From Bacteroidales bacterium (GTDB lineage Bacteria; Bacteroidota; Bacteroidia; Bacteroidales; UBA3663): DNA of 17,251 nt. The translations under genes and the position numbers were made by a program. The stretch covers positions 1-17,251 of the forward strand of contig JAGBQS010000112.1 of NCBI GenBank assembly GCA_017632695.1, written 5' to 3'. This document shows positions 8,561-14,916 of this stretch, piece after piece. The notes under the pieces are model-generated. The model ran no database searches. It was not told where the DNA came from and saw only the letters and a list, made by a program, of their open reading frames with translations. Positions within the stretch are counted from its first letter, which is position 1. Every line of letters begins with the position of its first letter.

Positions 8561-8572
8561 TTACTAACTTAA
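8561..8572 (+). promoter_or_regulatory. Leader motif shared by both susC genes (copy 2)
   Basis: Identical 12 bases (TTACTAACTTAA) to 2751-2762, at almost the same distance from the susC start codon. The flanking leader sequences are otherwise different, so the match is not simply a long duplicated leader. Confidence 0.35.
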
Positions 8573-8585
8573 TTCATTTAAGCGC

Positions 8586-9503
8586 ATGAAAAGCAGTACA
8601 TCTATGATGTCTTCTTTCGGCAAAGCTGCAGTGTTAACGCTTGTTCTGGCAATGAGCGGTATCGTTGCGTTTGCACAGTCGAAGACGGTAAGCGGTACTA
8701 TTGTTGATGACCTTGGTGAGCCCGTTTTGGGCGCCAATGTAGTGATTGACGGCACAACTACGGGTGCTACCACCGATATGGATGGTAACTTCACCCTGAA
8801 AGGCGTGCCAGAGAACGCTGTTCTCAAAGTGTCTTTTATCGGCTACACCACTCAGTCGGTTCCGGTGGCCGGTAAAACCAAAATCAACGTTACCCTGAAG
8901 GAGGATTCTTCCGACCTTGAAGAGGTAGTCGTTATCGGTTACGGTACGGTTAAGCGTCGCGACCTGACCGGATCTGTTGCTTCTATTCAGGGCGACAAGC
9001 TGAAAGCCAACCCGGTTCCTAACATTGCTCAGGCTTTGCAGGGCCAGATGCCTGGTGTATCTGTAACTGCTCAGGACGGACGTCCGGGTGCTTCCATGTC
9101 GATCCGTGTACGTGGCGGTAACTCTATTACCCAGAGCAACGATCCTCTTTTCATCGTGGATGGCGTACAGGTCTCAACTATCGACGATATTCCGGCTGAC
9201 AACATTGAGAGCATCGATGTTTTGAAGGATGCTGCTTCTACGGCTATCTACGGTGCCCGTGGTGCCAACGGTGTTATCCTGGTTACCACCAAGGGAACCA
9301 AGGAAGGTAAGGCTGTAGTAAAGTACGGTGTTTACTTCCAGTCGAAGTGGAATCCGGAGCTGATTGACACGCAGTCAGCTTACGAGCATGTTTACAATAC
9401 CTGGTCGTATATGACACTGTATGGAACCAGCTATGGCAACGATGTTGCCAAGTACTATGGCTTGGGTTCTGCCAACGGCAACCACCTGAATACAAGAACG
9501 TAA
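8586..9503 (+). CDS. SusC/RagA-family transporter (pair 2), N-terminal part of a frameshifted gene
   Basis: The first 305 codons of a second susC, stopping early at TAA 9501-9503. It holds the signal peptide (1-30, cleavage after AFA), the carboxypeptidase-regulatory-like domain (about 33-107), a TonB-box-like EEVVVIGYG (112-120), and the complete plug with VLKDAASTAIYGARGANGV and VTTKG, then the start of the barrel. Residues 29-120 match the first SusC here at about 75 of 92 positions by hand count. After GSANGNHLN the frame runs into the non-family residues TRT and stops, while the family sequence continues in another frame (EYKNVKIHNYVEDLM) from 9488. As written this fragment cannot make a barrel; it is either a pseudogene or a sequence error in an intact gene of about 1084 residues (8586-11839). 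Confidence 0.9.
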   Translation: MKSSTSMMSSFGKAAVLTLVLAMSGIVAFAQSKTVSGTIVDDLGEPVLGANVVIDGTTTGATTDMDGNFTLKGVPENAVLKVSFIGYTTQSVPVAGKTKINVTLKEDSSDLEEVVVIGYGTVKRRDLTGSVASIQGDKLKANPVPNIAQALQGQMPGVSVTAQDGRPGASMSIRVRGGNSITQSNDPLFIVDGVQVSTIDDIPADNIESIDVLKDAASTAIYGARGANGVILVTTKGTKEGKAVVKYGVYFQSKWNPELIDTQSAYEHVYNTWSYMTLYGTSYGNDVAKYYGLGSANGNHLNTRT

Positions 9504-9517
9504 AGATTCACAACTAT

Positions 9518-11839
9518 GTGGAAGACCTGATGCGTACGGCTAATTCCTGGAACCACGACGTCAGCATCAGCGGCGGTACCGAAAAGACCAAGATTTATGC
9601 TGCATTCAACTATACCGATGATGAGGGTATCCGTATCAACTCCGGTTACAAGCGTATGGGTGCCAACTTCAAGATCGATCAGAAGATCAACAAGAAACTT
9701 TCGGTTGACTTCGACCTCCGTTATGCAAAGACTGCGTTGATAGGTAACCACTTTGATAATGCAACTTCTGCTTATCGCTATGCCCCGATCGATGCAGATA
9801 TTATAGAGCTCTATGGTACCAATGATCCGAACCTCTTGGGTATGGGTAGCCAGAATGTGGAGGAAAGCTACAATCCTTATACTGCAACCAAGCAGTATGA
9901 TTATAATAAGGATGTATATCGCGTACGTGCCCGTGGCGGTCTTTCCTGGGATGTCATCAAGGGCATGAAGTTGCGCTCCGAACTTTCTTTGGGCCGCAAC
10001 TGGACTGAGGCTCAGACTTGGGATGGCGGTCAGGTTTCCGGCATCAACAGTGCCAAGTTGGAGAAGAGTAATGGCTATAACGTGCGTTGGGTGAACACCT
10101 TGAACTATGAGGTTCAGGGTCTGTCCAAGGATCACAGCGTAAGCGTTCTTTTGGGTCAGGAAATACTGAGCAGCAAGAGCAACTCTTCAAGCTACTACGG
10201 ACAAGGTTATCCGGAGGAATTCACCAAGAAGATTGCATTCGGTCAGCTTACCATGAACGATGTTACCAATGCTGCTTATAACAATACCATTGGAACTCCG
10301 GTTCATTCTTCATCTGTTTTCGCCCGTGCCAACTATAGCTACAAGGGTCGTTACATGTTGACCGGAACCTTCCGTTATGACGGTTCTTCGAAGTTTGCTC
10401 CTAACGAACATTGGGCTTCGTTCCCTGCAGTTGCAGCTGCCTGGCGAATCAGCGACGAATCGTGGATGGAAGAAACCAGCGATTGGTTGGATAACCTGAA
10501 ACTCCGTCTTTCTTACGGTACTTCGGGTGCCGACAATATCAGCGCTTCTTTGTGGAAGGGCACTTGGACTACCAAGAGCATCACGGTGGACGGCAATACC
10601 GTCATTACCTATGTTCCAGGTTCAATGAAACCGAATCCTGACTTGAAGTGGGAGACCACTACCAGCCGCAACCTGGGTATCGACTTTGCTTTCCTGAACA
10701 GCCGTGTCCGTGGTAGCGTTGACTTCTATTACAACAGCACCGACGACATTCTGATGCAGGTTCCTTGCGATGCTTCAACAGGTTATGAGTATCAGTATGA
10801 CAACGTGGGCGAGACTTCAAATAAGGGTATTGAGCTTTCTCTGGCTTACGACATTGTACGTTCGGATGACTTCAACCTCTCGGTGAACATGAACTACAAC
10901 TTCAACCGTAACAACGTAGAGAAGGTGCTTGAGGGCGCTCGCTGTGATACACATAACGGATGGGCTTCTTCAATGTTGCAGCCATATTATGACTATATCA
11001 TCCGCGAAGGTGAACCTGTTGGTACCATTCAGGGCTACAAGTCACACGGTTACTTTACCCTCGATGACTTTGACTACGATGCCGCAACAGGCAAATACAC
11101 CCTGCATGAAGACCAGAAGAAGTATGCTACTGCCGGTAACTATCCTGCAGCTCTTCTCGGTATGAATGCAGACTATGACGGTAAATCTGTAGTCCCGTTC
11201 CCGGGCGCTCCGAAGTTCGAGGATGATGACAAGGACGGCGAAGCTGATGAGAAAATCTTAGGTCATGCCCGTGCAGAGCACACCGGCGGCTTCAATATTT
11301 CCGGTAACTACAAGGCTATCGACTTCTCGATCGGCTTTACCTATCAGATCGGCGGCAAGGTTTACAATGCCAATGCCATGAACTCGTTCAAGGGTGATAA
11401 GGATACCAATGCAGGTGCCAACCGTCTGTATTATGCAGGCAAGGCTTTCCGCTACCACACGGTTGATGCCAATGGCGATCTGGTATTCGATACCACTCCG
11501 GATGCTTTGAGGGCTATCAACAAGGGTACCAAGTATAGCACCATGATGTCGGAATACGGTGTTGTAAGTTCTGAATTCATTGAGGATGCATCTTACCTCC
11601 GTCTGAACACCATGACCGTAGGTTATACGCTTCCACGTAACTGGACCAAGAAGGTGGGTGTTACCAATGCCCGTGTATATGTAACCGGCAACAACCTCTT
11701 CTGCCTGACCGGTTATAGCGGATTGGATCCTGACGTAACAACTTCTTCTGCTACCGGCGGATTCCCGACTCCCGGTTACGATTTCAACTCTTATCCTAAA
11801 TCACGTTCATTCACAGTGGGTGCTAACATCACATTCTAA
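9518..11839 (+). CDS. SusC/RagA-family transporter (pair 2), C-terminal barrel part of a frameshifted gene
   Basis: Continues the gene broken at about 9490 in the frame reached by adding one base (or a multiple of three plus one). The annotated left end is a GTG at 9518, but this is not a believable start: family-like sequence (EYKNVKIHNY) is already in frame from 9488, and there is no signal peptide. The region encodes the TonB-dependent barrel, beginning with SWNHDVSISGGTEKTKIYAAFNY-type strands split over the first 40 residues, including RYDGSSKFAPNEHWASFPA and later NARVYVTGNNLF near the C terminus, and ending TVGANITF with the terminal Phe expected for an outer membrane protein. There are no further stops over 770 codons, which suggests the break is recent or artefactual. 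susD follows after 15 bases. Confidence 0.9.
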   Translation: MEDLMRTANSWNHDVSISGGTEKTKIYAAFNYTDDEGIRINSGYKRMGANFKIDQKINKKLSVDFDLRYAKTALIGNHFDNATSAYRYAPIDADIIELYGTNDPNLLGMGSQNVEESYNPYTATKQYDYNKDVYRVRARGGLSWDVIKGMKLRSELSLGRNWTEAQTWDGGQVSGINSAKLEKSNGYNVRWVNTLNYEVQGLSKDHSVSVLLGQEILSSKSNSSSYYGQGYPEEFTKKIAFGQLTMNDVTNAAYNNTIGTPVHSSSVFARANYSYKGRYMLTGTFRYDGSSKFAPNEHWASFPAVAAAWRISDESWMEETSDWLDNLKLRLSYGTSGADNISASLWKGTWTTKSITVDGNTVITYVPGSMKPNPDLKWETTTSRNLGIDFAFLNSRVRGSVDFYYNSTDDILMQVPCDASTGYEYQYDNVGETSNKGIELSLAYDIVRSDDFNLSVNMNYNFNRNNVEKVLEGARCDTHNGWASSMLQPYYDYIIREGEPVGTIQGYKSHGYFTLDDFDYDAATGKYTLHEDQKKYATAGNYPAALLGMNADYDGKSVVPFPGAPKFEDDDKDGEADEKILGHARAEHTGGFNISGNYKAIDFSIGFTYQIGGKVYNANAMNSFKGDKDTNAGANRLYYAGKAFRYHTVDANGDLVFDTTPDALRAINKGTKYSTMMSEYGVVSSEFIEDASYLRLNTMTVGYTLPRNWTKKVGVTNARVYVTGNNLFCLTGYSGLDPDVTTSSATGGFPTPGYDFNSYPKSRSFTVGANITF

Positions 11840-11854
11840 TTTTTGATTTATATT

Positions 11855-13984
11855 ATGAAAAAGCTATTATATACAACACTCGGTGTGGTCGGTGCTGTGA
11901 CTTTCGCAGCGTGCGACGACTTTTTGGAGACTAATTCTCCTTCGGTGGTAGATGCTGACTTCGTATTCTCAAATACTACTACTGCCCGTGCAGCTTTGGA
12001 AGGCGGTTACGAAGCTTGGCGTTCAACTGCAAACTCGTATGTGTTCGGTGCCGGTCTGTTCTATGCAGCCGATATTGCCGGTTCGGATATCGAACGTCAC
12101 CCGGAAGCTTACGCCAACCAAAAGGCACGCCACATTCCGGAATCATTCTATTCGAACGGAACTCTGACCTCTACCTACGATATCGATTCTTATTCGAGTA
12201 ATGATAACTCGGGTGCTTATGTGAAGCTGTTCGATGTAATCGGAAAGGCAAATGCCGTTATCCAGGGTATTGAGGAATCTGCTTCTGGTAAGGAGGCCAT
12301 TGCAGCCGGTACTCAGTCTAAGATTGGACAAATGTATGGTGAGGCCATTGCCTTGCGTGCCACTGCCTATCGTGAGCTGATCAAGTACTATGGCGACGTT
12401 CCGTTTGCTACGGTATTCGGTGAGGCTACCGGCGGCTTGGCTCCTCGTGATTCTATTTATGACTGCATTCTGGCCGACTTGATTAAAGTGGAACCTATGA
12501 TGTATCCGGTCGGAAAGATTCCCGGTGTTGCAGCGACCGCCAAGAACTATTTCTCGCAGACCTATGTGGATGGCCTGATCGGCCGTATCGCCTTGGAGGC
12601 AGCTGGCTACCAGACCCGTCGCAGCGACATTACCTATCGCGACGGTAAGGGCAATGAGGTGCAGTTCGAAAAACTGGGTCAGGCCAATGCCAATGCCGAC
12701 AATGCGTTCTATGCACGTCGTAGTGACTATAAGGACCTCTATGAGATGGCCAAGACTTACTTCAAGAACGCCATCGATCATGCAGGTTCTGCCAAATTCT
12801 ATACAGTAGATCCTCGTGCTACTTCAAAGGCAGGTCAGGTATTCGGCAATCCTTTCCAGTACTTCTTCCAGCAGATGATGGAGGACGATGCTGCCTATGC
12901 TGACGAGTCCATTTACGAGTACCCGATGCAGTATAATGTATCGAGTGATGAACGTACTTATTCAAGCGGTCGTCCGGGTAAGGGCGGTACGAAGGATGCT
13001 TATCCATGCAAGTGCTATGGTCAGGCCCGTATCAATCCGGCTTATTATTATGGTATTTTCGATCCGAACGATATGCGTCGCGATGTAACCGTAGCCGTTA
13101 CCGGTACTACTGAAGGTACAGAGGTTATCTTGCCTTTTACCCCTGGTTCGCAGTCAAATGGAGGTGGCTTAGGTCTTAACAAGTGGGATGACAACCGTAT
13201 GACTAAGCCAAATACCATTGCTCAGCGTAAATCGGGTATCAATGGTCCTTACATGCGAATGGCTGAAATCTATTTGGGTTATGCTGAGGCTTGTGCCGTA
13301 ACGGGTGATGACGCTACTGCCAAGGAATATCTGAAGAAGATTCGTGAACGTTCTTTCCCTGCCGGTTTGGCTAAGACCGATCAGTTCATTACTGATTGCG
13401 GAAGTTTGTTCAATGCCATCATCGAGGAGCGCGGCTTTGAGTATGCCGGTGAGGGCGACCGTCGTTTCACGCTGATTCGTACCGGCCGTATTGCCTGGGC
13501 CATCAAGCGAATCAAGGATCTGACTACCGCCATGATGGACGGCTTGCAGGCTGATGGCTATTATCAGTTTGATAACGACAACATAATCAGCAATACCATT
13601 TATACCAAGGCTGTAGATGCCAAGTCTGAAAAGGGCTATCGCCTGACTACTCAGTGCACCGATACCACCGATCCAATCACTTATCCGGGTTGGCGTGGTG
13701 TGAACGATGACTGGTCTCTTTTCGGATGGACAGGTACTACAACCACTACCAACCTCGCCATTCAGGGCTTGTTTGCACCTGTTGCTGATGCAACTGCTCT
13801 AACTAATGACGGTTATAAAGCAGTTGCTTGGGGTAGCGATCTGCTGACAAATCGTACGGAATATGAGACCAATCTTTTCCCGGAATACGATTACGTTTCG
13901 GCTCCTGTTTATCTGTGGCCAATTTGTCCGAATGCCGTTGCAACCGGCGGTTTCCACAACGGTTACGGCTTCAAGGATGAATAA
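11855..13984 (+). CDS. SusD/RagB-family surface glycan-binding lipoprotein (pair 2)
   Basis: Partner of the broken susC upstream, expected to bind glycan at the cell surface. The 709-residue protein starts at ATG 11855 (TATTATGAAA context, 15 bases after susC); an in-frame TTG at 11843 would only add four residues ahead of the signal. Lipobox FAAC (Cys20) is followed by DDFLETN, the acidic surface-export-like signal. The scaffold motif EAIALRATAYRELIKYYGDVPF (split around residues 160-180) and the C-terminal signature IEERGFEYAGEGDRRFTLIR (about 523-542) place it in the family. It has the same length as the first SusD but little obvious sequence identity outside these motifs, so the two pairs probably bind different ligands. 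It is intact even though its susC is not. Confidence 0.94.
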   Translation: MKKLLYTTLGVVGAVTFAACDDFLETNSPSVVDADFVFSNTTTARAALEGGYEAWRSTANSYVFGAGLFYAADIAGSDIERHPEAYANQKARHIPESFYSNGTLTSTYDIDSYSSNDNSGAYVKLFDVIGKANAVIQGIEESASGKEAIAAGTQSKIGQMYGEAIALRATAYRELIKYYGDVPFATVFGEATGGLAPRDSIYDCILADLIKVEPMMYPVGKIPGVAATAKNYFSQTYVDGLIGRIALEAAGYQTRRSDITYRDGKGNEVQFEKLGQANANADNAFYARRSDYKDLYEMAKTYFKNAIDHAGSAKFYTVDPRATSKAGQVFGNPFQYFFQQMMEDDAAYADESIYEYPMQYNVSSDERTYSSGRPGKGGTKDAYPCKCYGQARINPAYYYGIFDPNDMRRDVTVAVTGTTEGTEVILPFTPGSQSNGGGLGLNKWDDNRMTKPNTIAQRKSGINGPYMRMAEIYLGYAEACAVTGDDATAKEYLKKIRERSFPAGLAKTDQFITDCGSLFNAIIEERGFEYAGEGDRRFTLIRTGRIAWAIKRIKDLTTAMMDGLQADGYYQFDNDNIISNTIYTKAVDAKSEKGYRLTTQCTDTTDPITYPGWRGVNDDWSLFGWTGTTTTTNLAIQGLFAPVADATALTNDGYKAVAWGSDLLTNRTEYETNLFPEYDYVSAPVYLWPICPNAVATGGFHNGYGFKDE

Positions 13985-14013
13985 CACAATTTGATTGTTC
14001 TGAATTAATATAA

Positions 14014-14061
14014 TTTGAGGGCGTGTCTGGTCTTGCAAGGGACTGTCGGCACGCTCTCAAA
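14014..14061 (+). terminator. Hairpin after the second susD
   Basis: TTTGAGGGCGTG (14014-14025) pairs with CACGCTCTCAAA (14050-14061) over 12 pairs with a single G-T wobble; the loop is 24 bases. No T tract follows (TAAGTGTAATTAA), so termination may be partial and the small lipoprotein gene 27 bases on could still be read from the susC promoter. I see no clear promoter of its own for that gene. Confidence 0.55.
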
Positions 14062-14088
14062 TAAGTGTAATTAATAATCCCTTCTATA

Positions 14089-14625
14089 ATGATGAAAAAC
14101 TTTTTGTGGGGTCTTTTGTGCCTCCTGACATTCTCGATGACGAGTTTGACTTTCGTTTCTTGTGGTTCGGATGATGATAAACCCAAACAGGAAAAAACGG
14201 AAAAGGGTTTTGGCGAGTTGACGCTCGACAATAAATCTTATGACGTTCCCTACGGTTATGTACTGGAATCGGATAAATATTTCCGATTGATGTTTTCCAG
14301 CCTCACTCAGACTACGAAGCTTACGACCAAGACCCGTTGGACCTATTGCGATATCGTAGTCGACAATGATGAGGGAACGTTGAAGTTAGGGCAATATCAG
14401 GCACAGGCGGATGTTGTCATCGAAAAGACCGTAGGAGAAACACAGACATCTCCCTTGGTGATGAGAGTGCACGGAATACTGACCGTTTCCAAATCGGTCG
14501 ATTCCTATGTTTTCGATTTTGTCGATAATAACGATATCCGTGTTATTACGAATACCACCGGATCGCCAGCTCCAGACGATATTTCCTTGCACTATAAAGG
14601 AAAGCTTCTGGAGTGGGATTGGTAA
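14089..14625 (+). CDS. Small lipoprotein of unknown function
   Basis: A 178-residue protein with a lipoprotein signal: a hydrophobic stretch at 5-23, then VSC with Cys25, followed by GSDDDKPKQEKTEK, an acidic and charged linker suggestive of export to the outer membrane surface in Bacteroidetes. The start is either ATG 14089 or the next codon, ATG 14092; the second gives the more usual MKN signal start. The mature part (about 40-178) alternates strand-like segments (GELTLDNKSYDV, RWTYCDIVV, VMRVHGILTV, YVFDFVDNNDIRVI) and ends LLEWDW, compatible with a small beta-barrel or beta-sandwich. I do not recognise the family. Its place after a SusC/SusD pair is where surface glycan-binding proteins are often found, but it is short for one. 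Confidence 0.82.
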   Translation: MMKNFLWGLLCLLTFSMTSLTFVSCGSDDDKPKQEKTEKGFGELTLDNKSYDVPYGYVLESDKYFRLMFSSLTQTTKLTTKTRWTYCDIVVDNDEGTLKLGQYQAQADVVIEKTVGETQTSPLVMRVHGILTVSKSVDSYVFDFVDNNDIRVITNTTGSPAPDDISLHYKGKLLEWDW

Positions 14626-14633
14626 TTTGTTTT

Positions 14634-14675
14634 TTTCACCATCGGAATCATTGAACGTGATGTCCGATGGTGAAA
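14634..14675 (+). terminator. Long perfect hairpin after the small lipoprotein gene
   Basis: The arms 14634-14646 and 14663-14675 are perfect 13-base inverted repeats (TTTCACCATCGGA and its complement), with four further inner pairs (ATCA/TGAT) across a one-base bulge and a seven-base loop. A T run (14630-14636) precedes and overlaps the left arm instead of following the right arm. It lies nine bases after the stop codon. The position fits a 3'-end structure, although the missing downstream T tract is odd. Confidence 0.55.
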
Positions 14676-14806
14676 CCGTTACTGTTTTTGATCGTGTTCT
14701 TTCATTTTCAGAAGGATCTTTTCAAAGATTTGCAATTTGTCATCTGTATGTAGCAAAAATAACAAAAAAAAGAAGTTTTATTTTTTTTCTTCGAGTTTAA
14801 GGCCTT

Positions 14807-14842
14807 TTTGCCGCTTTCGTCTTGAAAAAGGTGTTATCTTTG
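14807..14842 (+). promoter_or_regulatory. Probable promoter of the collagen-like lipoprotein gene
   Basis: TATCTTTG (14835-14842), followed by CACC, is a strong match to the Bacteroidetes -7 element; the same TTTGCACC occurs at the first susC promoter. The nearest upstream TTTG (14807-14810) is 24 bases away, longer than the usual 19-21, so the -33 part is uncertain. The leader would be about 70 bases. The AT-rich stretch before it (14750-14800) shows nothing else I can name. Confidence 0.55.
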
Positions 14843-14916
14843 CACCAAATTGTGGAATAATTTACGTATATTGAACATCCCGGTGAAATATTTTTATCCT
14901 ATTAATTAATACTATT

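Noticed and set aside
8011..8585. A hidden gene in the 575-base gap
   Set aside because: The only extended frame runs on from a shadow of susD through the terminator and the repeat array; it has no start context and its product is repeat-derived.
9480..9503. Programmed -1 ribosomal frameshift in the second susC
   Set aside because: No slippery heptamer (X XXY YYZ) is seen in the zero frame near the junction and no obvious downstream stimulator; SusC genes are not known to use recoding. A mutation or sequence error is simpler.
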